In this document: positions 51,774-59,894 of the stretch, piece after piece
Numbering within the stretch: position 1 is the first letter of the stretch
How the letters are laid out: each line of letters starts with the position of its first letter
Assembly (NCBI GenBank): GCA_052386455.1
Contig: JBQTKD010000068.1
Coordinates: 52,640-116,639, forward strand
Direction of reading: 5' to 3'
DNA length: 64,000 nt
DNA from: JBQTKD01 sp052386455
Lineage (GTDB): Bacteria; Actinomycetota; Actinomycetes; Sporichthyales; Sporichthyaceae
Position numbers and translations under genes: made by a program
Notes under the pieces: model-generated
What the model saw: only the letters and a program-made list of their open reading frames with translations
What the model was told of the DNA's origin: nothing
The model's database searches: none

Positions 51774-53289
51774 CCGACGTTCCGGCTCGACCTCCGCCGC
51801 GTCTTCGGAAGCGAGCGGGCGGCCGGCAGCGGCCGATCGCGAAGGCGTGGAGCCGCACCGGGCGGCGCACCGAGCGAGTTTGGCGGCGCGATTCGCCGGC
51901 GCGACTGCGTTGGTGGCGCTGGTCGCGGTGCTCCTCGCGGGTGCCGTGGCGCTGCCGCTCGTCGGCCGGGCCGCCGAGGACCAGGCGCGCCGGCAGTTGG
52001 CCGCCTCGGCCGACCTGGTGGCCGGGACCGTCGACGGGCGTGCGCTCGGACAGGCCGTGGGTCTGGCGAAACTGCGACAGCTCCTCGCCCGGCAGGAGAT
52101 CGATCTGCTGGTGCTGCGCCCCCGGGTCGCGGCGGCGTTGGATCCTGCCGACGTCGAGGCGGTGGCCGCGGGCGGCAGCGTGTCGGGCACCCGGACGGTG
52201 GACGGGCGGCGCAGCCTCGTCGAGGCGCGGCCGACGGCGGACGGTGTCGGGATTGCGCTGGTGCAGCCGCGCTCGGTGGTCGTGTCGCCGCGCAAGGAGG
52301 CCGCGCGGCGGCTGTTCGTGGCGCTCGCGGTGGGTCTCGCGGGTGGCGCGGCGGCGGGGTTCGGGTTGGCGTGGCGGTTGGCGCGTCCGCTGCGACGGGC
52401 GGCCGCGGCGGCGCAGGAGTTGGCGGCCGGCCGTCGCGACGTCCGCATTCCGCCGGACGGCCCGGCCGAGGTCGCGGCCGTAGCCGAGGCCATCAACGAC
52501 CTGGCCGCGGCGCTGGCCGCCAGCGAGGCGGGGCAGCGGGAGTTCCTGCTCTCGATCTCGCACGAACTGCGCACGCCGCTGACCGCCGTGCGCGGCTACG
52601 CCGAGGCGCTCGCGGACGGCGTCGTGCCGCCCGAGCGCACCGCCGCGACCGGCGCGACCGTGCTGGCCGAGGCCGAACGGCTGCACCGCCTCGTCGAGGA
52701 CCTGATGGACCTCGCCCGGCTGCGCGCCCGGAGCTTCCCGATCGACGCGTCCGACGTGGACCTGGGCGAGCTCCTGCGGGCCGCCGAGCAGGTCTGGCGC
52801 GATCGCGCCGCCGTGGTCGGGGCGACCGTGTCCACCGAGCTCCCGCCGGATCGCGGGGAGGCACGCTCGGACGTGGCGGCGGCGCCACTCGCGAGGGCGT
52901 CGACCACAATCCGGACCGATCCCGTGAGGGTGCGTCAGATCGTCGACGGATTGGCAGAGAACGCGCTGCGCGTCCTCGAGCCCGGCGGCACGCTGGTGTT
53001 GGCCCTGCGAGTCGAGCCGGACGCCGTGGTGCTCGAGGTCCGCGACTCCGGGCCCGGCCTGACCGACGCCGACCTCGCCGTGGCCTTCGAGCCGTCCGCC
53101 CTGCACGACCGGTACCGCGGCACCCGCCGCGTGGGCGCGGGCGTCGGGCTCGCGCTCATCGACGGCCTGGTCCGCCTGCTGGGCGGCACCGCGTCCGCCG
53201 GCCACGCGCCCGAGGGCGGCGCCAGTTTCACCGTCCGGCTGCCCCGCGACGCCGCCGCTGCAAGCACCGACCCGATTCTGCGCCGATAG
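51760..53289 (+). CDS. Membrane sensor histidine kinase
   Basis: 509 residues. Residues 1-45 are a cytoplasmic low-complexity Ser/Ala/Arg tail, helix 1 at about 48-68 (ATALVALVAVLLAGAVALPL), an extracytoplasmic sensor of about 115 residues, helix 2 near 185-205, HAMP, then the dimerisation box ISHELRTPLTAVRGYAEALA with His268 and the ATPase domain with LAENALRVLEPGG (N box), DSGPGL (G1) and GAGVGLALIDGLV (G2). Cognate of the response regulator before it. A strong hairpin (53283-53342) overlaps its stop. Confidence 0.94.
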   Translation: MSSTDRRSGSTSAASSEASGRPAAADREGVEPHRAAHRASLAARFAGATALVALVAVLLAGAVALPLVGRAAEDQARRQLAASADLVAGTVDGRALGQAVGLAKLRQLLARQEIDLLVLRPRVAAALDPADVEAVAAGGSVSGTRTVDGRRSLVEARPTADGVGIALVQPRSVVVSPRKEAARRLFVALAVGLAGGAAAGFGLAWRLARPLRRAAAAAQELAAGRRDVRIPPDGPAEVAAVAEAINDLAAALAASEAGQREFLLSISHELRTPLTAVRGYAEALADGVVPPERTAATGATVLAEAERLHRLVEDLMDLARLRARSFPIDASDVDLGELLRAAEQVWRDRAAVVGATVSTELPPDRGEARSDVAAAPLARASTTIRTDPVRVRQIVDGLAENALRVLEPGGTLVLALRVEPDAVVLEVRDSGPGLTDADLAVAFEPSALHDRYRGTRRVGAGVGLALIDGLVRLLGGTASAGHAPEGGASFTVRLPRDAAAASTDPILRR

Positions 53290-53342
53290 TGCACTGCGGG
53301 CTCGCAGTTCGGCCCCAAAGCGTGCCCGAACTGCACTATCGG
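53283..53342 (+). terminator. Compound hairpin after the two-component operon
   Basis: Outer arms CCGATAGTGCA (53283) and TGCACTATCGG (53332) are perfect over 11 bp, and pairing continues inward with four mismatches to 23-nt arms around a 14-nt loop. It includes the kinase stop codon. Same arm-loop proportions as family 2 palindromes F1/F2, but no clear sequence similarity. Confidence 0.6.
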
Positions 53343-53458
53343 GAGTATCCGGGCACGGCGTCGGAGGCTCTTACACGATCCGAACATTTCCCTGATCCCC
53401 TCTCCACGCTGGACGCCCACAGTTGCTCTCGTCGGGAACTACGAGGAGGGGCAAGAAC

Positions 53459-53950
53459 ATGGGCTTTGGAAACGTGCGGCGGGTGGGCACGGCGGCGGCC
53501 GGGTGGGGCGTCGCGGGCGTCCTGGCGGTCGCGACGGCCGGCGGCGTCGCGGTGGCGAACACCGGGGCGTCGGACACCGGCGAGGCGAAGGTCGCGGAGA
53601 AGGTCGTCGGCAAGGACGGTGCGAAGTTCGCGGGCGCACTGCGCACGTGGGGCAAGCGCGTCGAACACGCCGAGGCCGTCGTGCGGACCAAGGACGGCAC
53701 GAAGTCGGTGCTGATCCAGCGCGGCAGCATCACCGCGCTGAACGGCGACGTGATGACCGTGCGCAGCGCGGACGGCTGGCAGGGCACGTGGACCCTGACC
53801 GAGAAGACCCGCATCCGTTCCGAGCGCGCCAAGGGCGACCGCGGGGACCTCGCCGTCGGCGACGTCGTCGCGGTGGCGGGCCAGGGATCCGACAACACCG
53901 GCACCGCGGGCATCGTCCGCGAGAAGCCGGACGGCGCCGCGGCTTCCTAG
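53459..53950 (+). CDS. Secreted DUF5666-like protein
   Basis: 163-residue exported or membrane-anchored protein. ATG 53459 follows GAGGAGGGG by eight bases. One hydrophobic segment near residues 12-36 (AAAGWGVAGVLAVATAGGVA) is a signal peptide. The mature part ends in a small beta domain: VLIQRGSITALNGDVMTVRS, then WTLTEKTRIRSERAK and DLAVGDVVAVAGQ, the pattern of DUF5666. Follows the two-component operon after a terminator; it may be a target of that system (inference). Confidence 0.8.
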   Translation: MGFGNVRRVGTAAAGWGVAGVLAVATAGGVAVANTGASDTGEAKVAEKVVGKDGAKFAGALRTWGKRVEHAEAVVRTKDGTKSVLIQRGSITALNGDVMTVRSADGWQGTWTLTEKTRIRSERAKGDRGDLAVGDVVAVAGQGSDNTGTAGIVREKPDGAAAS

Positions 53951-54072
53951 GCGGCCGACGCCGTGGGGTCCGGCGCTCCCGGGCCCCACAGGCCGGAACG
54001 GTGGCGGTGGGCCTCGCCGGCGTTCGGCCACAGCGCGTCGAGCGGAGGGCCGTCCAGCACGCGAACGGTCAC
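53947..54072 (-). CDS. Possible small protein coupled to the SDR gene
   Basis: GTG at 54072 overlaps the SDR stop by 4 nt (GTGA), the arrangement used by many real gene pairs here. It encodes 41 residues: VTVRVLDGPPLDALWPNAGE then AHRHRSGLWGPGAPDPTASAA. Composition is Pro/Ala-rich and no family is evident. It could equally be a chance frame; the overlap is the only support. Confidence 0.3.
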   Translation of the reverse strand: MTVRVLDGPPLDALWPNAGEAHRHRSGLWGPGAPDPTASAA

Positions 54073-55493
54073 CACGCCGAGACTCCGTAGTCCTTGAGGA
54101 AGCAGCCGTAGAGATCCTCGCCGGCCTCGCCGCGGACGATCGGGTCGTAGACGCGCGCGGCGCCGTCGACGAGGTCGAGCGGGGCGTGGAAGCCCTCCTC
54201 GTGGAGGCGGGCCTTGGTGTAGTGCGGGCGCTCGTCGGTGATCCAGCCGGTGTCGACGGCCGTCATGAGGATCCGGTCGGTTTCGAACATCTCCTGCGCG
54301 CTGGTGCGGGTGAGCATGTTCAGCGCGGCCTTCGCCATGTTCGTGTGCGGGTGGCCGGGGCCCTTGTAGTTGCGGGCGAACTGGCCCTCCATCGCCGAGA
54401 CGTTCACGACGTACTTGCGCCGGGCCGGGGCCTTGGCCATCGCTGCGCGCAGCCGCGAGACGAGCACGAACGGCGCGGTCATGTTGCAGAGCTGGACTTC
54501 GAGCATCTCCAGCGGATCGACGTCCTGCACGGCCTGGGTCCAGCTGTTGACCGTCGCGAGGTCGGGGACGAGGCCGCCCGCGTCGATGGCCGTGCCCTGC
54601 TCGACGCGTTCCAGCGAGGCGGCGCCGGCCTTGAGCGACAGGGCCGTCAGGACGTCGGGGGACAGGGCGTGCGTGGTCAGCGCGGTCAGTTCCTGCGGGT
54701 GCGCGCCGACGCCCTTGGACAGCGCGATGACGTCGGGCAGCGGACCGTCGGGCAGCGGCGCGGACTCGGCGGCGACGAGGTGCGCGTAGGCGCCGGGGCT
54801 GCGTTTCACGGTCTGCGCGGCGTTGTTGATCAGGATGTCGAGCGGGCCCGCGGCGGCGACTTCGTCCGCCAGGGCGAGAACCTGGGCCGGATCGCGCAGG
54901 TCGATCCCCACGATCCGCAGGCGGTGCAGCCAGTCTGCGCTGTCCGGAAGGCCGGCGTAGCGCCGGACGGCGTCGCTGGGAAAGCGCGTGGTGATCGTGA
55001 GGTGGGCGCCGTCGCGCAGCAGTCGCAGCGCGATGTGCATCCCGATCTTCGCCCGGCCGCCGGTGAGCAGGGCCGTGCGGCCGGTCAGGTCGGTGCGGGC
55101 GTCCCGGCGGGCGTGGCTGAACGCCGCGCAGCTCGGGCAGAGCTGGTGGTAGAACGCGTCGACCTCCACGTAGCGCTGTTTGCACAGGTAGCAGGACCGC
55201 GCCTTTTTCAGGACGCCGGCCAGGGGCGTCTCGGTCGCCGTGGTCAGGTGCAGGCCCTCGGTCTCGTCGTCGATCCGCCCCGGCGCGCCGGTGGCGGTGG
55301 CGGCGGTGACGGCGTCGTCGTGCGCCTTCTCCTCGGCGCGGCGGGCCTTGCGCCGGTCCACCTTCAGCCACTTGAAGAACCCACCGACGGCCCGTTTGAC
55401 CGTCTCGACGTCCGGGTGGTCCGGCGGCAGTTCCTCGACCTCGCGCAGCACCCTGAGGCACTCCGCGAGCCGCTCGGGATCGATCCGGTCCAT
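54069..55493 (-). CDS. SDR-family oxidoreductase with N-terminal zinc ribbon and no catalytic Tyr
   Basis: 474 residues. Residues 1-95 are helical and charged; about 97-120 form a zinc ribbon (SCYLCKQRYVEVDAFYHQLC then PSC); the SDR domain starts at about 137 (GRTALLTGGRAKIGMHIALR) with NNAAQTVKRSP in place of NNAG. Around the active site NVSAMEGQFAR holds the Ser, but the YxxxK position reads HTNMAK, so Thr replaces Tyr while Lys remains. ATG 55493. The fusion and altered site set it apart from ordinary SDRs; similar noncanonical SDRs exist in actinobacteria, function unknown to me. Confidence 0.88.
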   Translation of the reverse strand: MDRIDPERLAECLRVLREVEELPPDHPDVETVKRAVGGFFKWLKVDRRKARRAEEKAHDDAVTAATATGAPGRIDDETEGLHLTTATETPLAGVLKKARSCYLCKQRYVEVDAFYHQLCPSCAAFSHARRDARTDLTGRTALLTGGRAKIGMHIALRLLRDGAHLTITTRFPSDAVRRYAGLPDSADWLHRLRIVGIDLRDPAQVLALADEVAAAGPLDILINNAAQTVKRSPGAYAHLVAAESAPLPDGPLPDVIALSKGVGAHPQELTALTTHALSPDVLTALSLKAGAASLERVEQGTAIDAGGLVPDLATVNSWTQAVQDVDPLEMLEVQLCNMTAPFVLVSRLRAAMAKAPARRKYVVNVSAMEGQFARNYKGPGHPHTNMAKAALNMLTRTSAQEMFETDRILMTAVDTGWITDERPHYTKARLHEEGFHAPLDLVDGAARVYDPIVRGEAGEDLYGCFLKDYGVSAW

Positions 55494-55558
55494 GGGCAAA
55501 GTCTGGCCGCCGTCGCGCCGTTGCCGCGAATCGGCCCCGGCGGGCGAGGATGGACCCC

Positions 55559-55825
55559 ATGAAGGTCCTTGGGATCCTGGCGCTCGGCGTCGCGCTGTCG
55601 GTCGTGCTCATGGCGCGCACCCAGCGCGGGACCGTCCCGGACCGGAAGCGTCAGGCTCGCGGGCAGAAGAAGTTCTCCATCGGACTGATCCTGCTCGCCG
55701 GAGCCTTCGCCCTGACCGTCGCCCAGGCCGAGCGCGTCCTGGTCGGTGCCTGCTACATCCTCGGCCTCGCCCTGGTGGTGAACGGCTACCTGGAGGGACG
55801 TTTCGCCCGCAAGCGTCGGAGGTGA
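55559..55825 (+). CDS. Small two-helix membrane protein
   Basis: 88 residues from ATG 55559 (an ATG at 55550 would add three). Helix 1 at about 1-18 (VLGILALGVALSVVLMA), a basic cytoplasmic loop (RKRQARGQKKF), helix 2 at about 42-75 (LILLAGAFALTVAQ... YILGLALVV), and a basic tail RFARKRRR. GCGAGG lies upstream. No family recognised. Divergent from the SDR gene and the last gene before the tRNA cluster. Confidence 0.72.
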   Translation: MKVLGILALGVALSVVLMARTQRGTVPDRKRQARGQKKFSIGLILLAGAFALTVAQAERVLVGACYILGLALVVNGYLEGRFARKRRR

Positions 55826-55929
55826 CACGCGGGTTACGGCGCGCGAGGGGTAGCGGCCTGCGAGCACCCCGCCCGATGGGATATGGTCCTACCTGCGCCG
55901 CCGGGGGTCACGAGCTTCCAGCGGGTCGC

Positions 55930-56002
55930 GCGGACGTGGCTCAGTTGGTAGAGCATCACCTTGCCAAGGTGAGGGTCGCGGGTTCGAATCCCGTCGTCCG
56001 CT
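55930..56002 (+). tRNA. tRNA-Gly (GCC)
   Basis: Acceptor GCGGACG (55930-55936) pairs with CGTCCGC (55995-56001). D arm GGCTCAGTTGGTAGAGC, anticodon stem CACCT/AGGTG with loop TTGCCAA giving anticodon GCC, T arm GGGTTCGAATCCC. CCA is not encoded. Confidence 0.97.
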
Positions 56003-56064
56003 CGAAGAAACTTCGAGGCAGCGCAGCGGGGGCTGCCGGCAACACCGGCCCACCTCGCTCGCAG

Positions 56065-56136
56065 GGCGGGTTGGCCGAGTGGCTTAGGCAAGGGCCTGCA
56101 AAGCCCTGTACGCGGGTTCGATTCCCGCACCCGCCT
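56065..56136 (+). tRNA. tRNA-Cys (GCA)
   Basis: Acceptor GGCGGGT (56065) pairs with ACCCGCC (56129-56135). Anticodon stem AGGGC/GCCCT encloses loop CTGCAAA, anticodon GCA. T arm GGGTTCGATTCCC. No encoded CCA. Confidence 0.96.
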
Positions 56137-56150
56137 CGTAGTTCCATCCC

Positions 56151-56225
56151 GGGCGTTTAGCTCAGCGGGAGAGCGCTTCCCTGACACGGAAGAGGTCACT
56201 GGTTCAATCCCAGTAACGCCCACCA
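56151..56225 (+). tRNA. tRNA-Val (GAC)
   Basis: Acceptor GGGCGTT (56151) pairs with AACGCCC (56215-56221), followed by A and an encoded CCA (56223-56225). Anticodon stem CTTCC/GGAAG with loop CTGACAC, anticodon GAC. T arm CTGGTTCAATCCCAG. A degenerate copy of its 3' half occurs at 62289-62311. Confidence 0.97.
56193..56213 (+). repeat. Left copy of a putative attachment repeat in tRNA-Val
   Basis: Segment of the tRNA-Val 3' half beginning AGGTCACTGG and ending ATCCCAG. The copy at 62289-62311 matches 19 of its 21 positions, with a 2-nt insertion. tRNA 3' ends are the usual integration sites of actinobacterial elements. Confidence 0.45.
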
Positions 56226-56280
56226 GGCTCGGGCGAGCCGTGTCTGCGGAAAGCGCAGACCGGCTCGCCTGGTGTGTTTT
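56221..56280 (+). terminator. Terminator of the tRNA cluster
   Basis: CACCAGG plus GGCGAGCC on the left and GGCTCGCCTGGTG on the right form the outer stem (a small bulge on the left), and TGTCTGCG/CGCAGAC form an inner stem around GAAAG. A TGTTTT tract (56275-56280) follows. It starts on the last bases of tRNA-Val. Confidence 0.75.
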
Positions 56281-56590
56281 GGGCGCCTTCGGCGCCGGCG
56301 GGGGCTTCGCCACCCGCACCCCCAACTCCGCGGTGTCGGTGATCGAGCAGGGTCGCGCCCGAAGTGACGACGATCTGACTCGGCAGGCTGGGGCCGAGTC
56401 CCAGGAGTCGCAGCCCTGCGGGTTCACCTGCGAGTTCTGGGTCGGGGACGGCGGTCGGGGGACCGACCGCATCGAGTGCGACTAGATCGCCCAGCGCTAC
56501 TTCTTCGCGGTCCAGCTCGTCGCCGGTTCACCGTTCGCGCCCGTGTAGTTGACCGCCGCTCAGTGCACCGAGACCCTGATAGACGATCAT
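56281..56590. other. Gap without a convincing gene
   Basis: Between the tRNA terminator and the next small gene I see only short open frames with no ribosome site. The frame from 56240 begins inside the terminator hairpin. The stretch is the left end of the accessory island. Confidence 0.5.
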
Positions 56591-56605
56591 CGAGGAGGGC
56601 CCGCA

Positions 56606-56842
56606 GTGAACGAACCCCGCGTCCAGGCCAGCGAGGCGCAGCCATGGTGGCGGCGGCACCCCTACCAGGCCGGATGGCTCGCGCTGCTGCCCGTGCTCTT
56701 CGTCCTCGCCGCGGTGACCGACGGGTTCGTCGGCATCTGGGCCGCCCCACTGATGCTCCCCGGCATGTGGTTCGGGGTGCTCCGGGTGTACGCGATGCTG
56801 AACCCGACCGAGACCTTCGACCACAACGGACGCATGCGGTAG
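56606..56842 (+). CDS. Small two-helix membrane protein of the island
   Basis: 78 residues from GTG 56606, preceded by GAGGAGGG. A soluble start with WW (QPWWRRHPYQAGW), then helix 1 (LALLPVLFVLAAVTDGFVG) and helix 2 (IWAAPLMLPGMWFGVLRVYA), and a short tail. No family recognised. Convergent with the HNH fragment on the other strand. Confidence 0.6.
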   Translation: MNEPRVQASEAQPWWRRHPYQAGWLALLPVLFVLAAVTDGFVGIWAAPLMLPGMWFGVLRVYAMLNPTETFDHNGRMR

Positions 56843-56850
56843 GCCGGCGG

Positions 56851-57066
56851 CATCTCGACGGACGACCGAGCGTCCCGCAAGGCTTGGGCCGCTACTAGCG
56901 CACGCTGGCCTGTCTCCAGGGCTGTCGTGGCCTTGGCGCACGGAGCGCAGACGAAGGCCACGTTCGCGTAGCTGTCTCGGCGGTCGGCCCAGAGCGGAAT
57001 CAGGTGCTCCATGATCCAGTGGTCCGAGCGACGAACGACTTTCTGGCAGGGACCACAAGGCGCGGT
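56851..57066 (-). pseudogene. HNH endonuclease fragment
   Basis: The minus frame below a TAG at 57067-57069 reads PCGPCQKVVRRSDHWIMEHL then IPLWADRRDSYANVAFVCAP and CAKATTALE. Two CxxC zinc pairs, the His of EHLIPL and the Asn of SYANV match the HNH pattern. No normal start lies between the TAG and the first Cys pair (the ATG at 57012 is inside the domain), so it looks truncated or frameshifted at the N-terminus. It is divergent from the DNA methyltransferase gene. Confidence 0.45.
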
Positions 57067-57193
57067 CTAGCCAGGGGCCTTCTCTGCTCCGTGATAGACG
57101 GCCGCCCCGATAGCGAGGGTCCGGCGGCGTGGAAACTCGAGTTTGTCGGTGGGTCCGACTACCGTTCCGGGCAAGTCGTGGAATGGGGCGCAC

Positions 57194-58390
57194 GTGCGGA
57201 TCGCTGGATTGTTCGCTGGAATCGGCGGTATCGAGCAGGGTTTTCACCGTGCGCTGGGCGATTCCGTTCAGACCGAGTTGCTCTGCGAGTGGTGGCAGCC
57301 CGCGCAGGACGTGCTCCGGGCGCGCTTCTCCGGTGTCGAGCTTCACCCCGACGTTCGTGAACTCACCAAGTTGCCGAAGGGTCTCGACCTCCTGTCGGCG
57401 GGCTTTCCCTGCACCGACCTGTCGCAGGCGGGCCGGATGGCCGGCATCACCGGCGACGCATCGGGCCTGGTTTCCCATGCGTTCGAGGCGCTTCGGTTGA
57501 CGGCCAAAGAAGAGCGCCGGCTGCCTTGGTTGATGATCGAGAACGTTCCGAACATGCTCAGTCTCGATGCTGGCAAGGCGATGGCCTACCTAGTGGCCGA
57601 GATCGAGGCGCTCGGTTACCGCTGGGCCTACCGAGTCGTGGATTCGCGATTCACTGGCGTCCCGCAGCGGCGTCGGCGGGTGATCCTCCTCGCGTCGGCC
57701 GTCGAGGACCCGCGCCGCGTCCTGTTCGCCGACGACGCCGGCCAGCGGCCCGAGACGGACCTCAAGGCCGACGCGTTCGGCTTCTATTGGACTGAGGGCA
57801 GGGGCGGCCTCGGCTGGGCGCAGGACGCCGTTCCAACGCTCAAGGGCGGTTCGACGGTGGGCATCCCGTCGCCGCCGGCGATTTGGGTTCCCGGTGCTCC
57901 TGAGCACCGCCTGTTCGTGACGCCCTCGGTGGAGGACGCCGAAGCGATGCAGGGCTTCGACCGGGGTTGGACCGATGTCGCTACCAACGGCAGGAAGAAC
58001 GGCCCCCGGTGGAAGCTCGTCGGGAACGCCGTTACGACTCGGGTCGCCGAATGGGTCGCCGGCCGCATTGCCAATCCGGGCAACGTCGTGGCGGATCTCG
58101 ACGGCCCGGAGATCGCCCAGCGTTGGCCCAACGCGGCGTGGGGTGAGCGCGGCCAGGCTCACGCGGTGGAGGTCTCGGAGTTTCCCGAGCTTGCGCCCTA
58201 CGAACACCTGTCGGCCGTGGTGGACCTGAACAATGCGGCGCCGCTCAGCGCCAGGGCCATCAACGGATTCCGTAACCGTCTCCAGCGGGGGAACCTCGGA
58301 AACTACGACGGGTTCCGCGACGACGTGGACCGCTACACCAAGCTCGCTCTTGCAGCGGCGGTCCCACAGATGGCGCTCGATCTGAGCTAG
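57194..58390 (+). CDS. DNA (cytosine-5) methyltransferase
   Basis: 398 residues. All core motifs are present: I (RIAGLFAGIGGIEQGF, residues 2-17), IV with the catalytic Cys (GFPCTDLSQAG, about 69-79), VI (MIENVPNM, about 115), VIII (FTGVPQRRRRVILLA, about 155) and X (LVGNAVTTRVAEWVAGR, about 275), with a short target recognition region between VIII and X. The GTG 57194 places motif I at the start as usual; an earlier TTG would add 17 residues. A nuclease gene follows at once, so this is a type II restriction-modification methylase. Recognition sequence cannot be read off. Confidence 0.93.
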   Translation: MRIAGLFAGIGGIEQGFHRALGDSVQTELLCEWWQPAQDVLRARFSGVELHPDVRELTKLPKGLDLLSAGFPCTDLSQAGRMAGITGDASGLVSHAFEALRLTAKEERRLPWLMIENVPNMLSLDAGKAMAYLVAEIEALGYRWAYRVVDSRFTGVPQRRRRVILLASAVEDPRRVLFADDAGQRPETDLKADAFGFYWTEGRGGLGWAQDAVPTLKGGSTVGIPSPPAIWVPGAPEHRLFVTPSVEDAEAMQGFDRGWTDVATNGRKNGPRWKLVGNAVTTRVAEWVAGRIANPGNVVADLDGPEIAQRWPNAAWGERGQAHAVEVSEFPELAPYEHLSAVVDLNNAAPLSARAINGFRNRLQRGNLGNYDGFRDDVDRYTKLALAAAVPQMALDLS

Positions 58391-58401
58391 CGTCAGCGAC
58401 C

Positions 58402-59257
58402 GTGGACGCTCCGGGGATCATGGCCGCCTCGATGGCGGTGCCCAGGGACACCGGGGTGTCCCTGGGTCTGGCAGTACCACTCACGGAGTGACGTCCACTC
58501 GAACGTCTCCTGCTGGGGCGTCCTCTTCGATCTTCTCCAGGCGAGCGCAGTCCTGCGTGGTCACATTGCCGAGGGCAAGGTCGCTTTCGGCATGCGCCAC
58601 GCACTCAAGGACTTCGGTCAGAACAAGACGAAGAAGCTCGACCTGGTGCTCTGCACGCCGGGTTCCGAGGTGGAGACGAAGAACCGGGCGCCGTTCTCGT
58701 TCGTCGATCTGGCGACGCACTGGGGCGTGGTCCTGACCGCCGACCAGCGGGACCGACTGCAAGCACTGCCGTCACTGGTCGAGTCGCCGGTCGGTGCCGT
58801 CCTGGTCGCGCTGGAGGCGAAGGCGTGCATGACCAAGCACTCCGGGTCGGCGCCCCGTCTTTATGACGAACTGAACTCGTCGCACCAGATCGTGCACGGG
58901 GCGTCCAACAACGCGCTCTCCATCGGCTTGGTGACCATCAACGCCGCCGAGGAGTTCATCAGCTTCGACTCGAACAAGTTCAGGGATCCGGCCATGCGGA
59001 CCAAAGTGAGCAAGCACAAGATGCCGGGCGCGCTCCAGAAGTCGATCGACACGATCGAGGGTCTACCGCGGCGCACATCGTCCAACCGGTCCGGTTACGA
59101 CGGGCTCGGGATCGTCGTGGTGAAGTTCCGCAACGACCTCGGTCCGGTGGAGATCGTGACCGCGAAGCCGGCGCCGCAGCCCGGCGACATCTTCCACTAC
59201 GACTCGATGGTCAACCGCATGGCGAACGAGTACAACGCAACGTTCTCCAGACTCTGA
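58402..59257 (+). pseudogene. Type II restriction endonuclease (PD-(D/E)XK), apparently frameshifted near the N-terminus
   Basis: The body runs in one frame to the stop at 59257 and contains KKLDLVLCTPG then LVALEAKACMTKHSG, a D...ExK nuclease site. Protein-like sequence of this frame extends well upstream of its first start codon (ATG 58592): WQYHSRSDVHSNVSCWGVLF then DLLQASAVLRG from 58469. No start exists there; a GTG (58402) or ATG (58420) in the frame one base different supplies a plausible N-terminus (MAASMAVPRDTGVSLG). Removing one base near 58467-58471 joins them into 284 residues. Alternatives: sequencing indel, inactivated gene, or use of ATG 58592 (221 residues). Confidence 0.65.
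58441..58466 (+). repeat. Perfect 12-bp hairpin at the methylase-nuclease junction
   Basis: CCCAGGGACACC (58441-58452), two bases, then GGTGTCCCTGGG (58455-58466). It lies 50 nt after the methylase stop and immediately before the inferred frame change in the nuclease gene. It could be a terminator that limits nuclease transcription or a structure affecting translation. Confidence 0.7.
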
Positions 59258-59474
59258 ACGACCGCTCACGGCGCGAGCTTGATGGACCGACGCACATCCT
59301 CAGCCCACAGCCCCGTAACCACTTCGCGCCGACGTTCGCCCTGACCAGTCTCGTACTGCTGGAGCACCCGCGTGCCACCGGAGCCCGAAGAAGCTCCACA
59401 CGCTTAGGCCTTTAGCCAGCGCCGGTCAAGACCGATCCAAGGTCTAGCACCACATCCGGACCAAGGGAGCGGGG

Positions 59475-59891
59475 ATGAACTTCCTCAACGAGGCGCAACG
59501 CACGAAGCACGGCGAGATCGCGACTCGCCTCCGGGCCAACTGCCCGCACCTTACCGAGGAGACCGTCCAGCGGATGGCCCTGGTCGAGGTGCTCAACGAA
59601 CGAGGTCTAGCAAGCCCGGAGCCCCTGACGGAGCGGTTGAAGGGCTGGGGCGCGATGGCGGTGCTGGCCGCGATCGTCATGGCGATCGTCGGCGGGATCT
59701 CCGCAGCCAACAGTTCCGGCGAGGACGAATCGACCTACACCCCGCCCTCCTCCACCTCCAGTTACTCGGAATGCGTCGCCGCCGGGCAGAAGCTCGATCA
59801 GGCACTAGCCAACGAGGGGTACGTCATCGTCGATCAGGCGCAGCACACCCGCGCGATGCAGGAGATCCGCGACCTGTGCCGAAAGGGCTGA
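59475..59891 (+). CDS. Single-helix membrane protein with extracytoplasmic tail
   Basis: 138 residues. A helical cytoplasmic N-terminal half (MNFLNEAQRTKHGEIATRLR, ANCPHLTEETVQRMALVEVL), one membrane segment near 57-75 (GAMAVLAAIVMAIVGGISAA), a Ser/Thr/Pro-rich linker and a C-terminal domain with two Cys (YSECVAAGQKLDQALANEGY ... RDLCRKG). ATG 59475 after GGGAGCGGGG. No family known to me. Four nt before the next gene, so probably cotranscribed. The preceding gap (59258-59474) shows no gene. Confidence 0.7.
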   Translation: MNFLNEAQRTKHGEIATRLRANCPHLTEETVQRMALVEVLNERGLASPEPLTERLKGWGAMAVLAAIVMAIVGGISAANSSGEDESTYTPPSSTSSYSECVAAGQKLDQALANEGYVIVDQAQHTRAMQEIRDLCRKG

Positions 59892-59894
59892 GCC

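Noticed and set aside
55834..56472. Minus-strand open frame with GIEPVTSSV and DGIRTRDPHLGK-like text
   Set aside because: This is the well-known spurious translation antisense to tRNA genes; it spans all three tRNAs.
56240..56485. 81-codon plus-strand frame after tRNA-Val
   Set aside because: Begins inside the terminator hairpin, has no ribosome site and no recognisable domain.
58488..58736. 82-codon frame starting in a GTGA context at the nuclease gene
   Set aside because: Ser/Arg-rich shadow; the nuclease frame over the same bases carries the D...ExK site.
59211..59399. Short minus-strand frame after the nuclease gene
   Set aside because: Low-complexity Arg/Ser sequence, overlaps the nuclease 3' end, no support.
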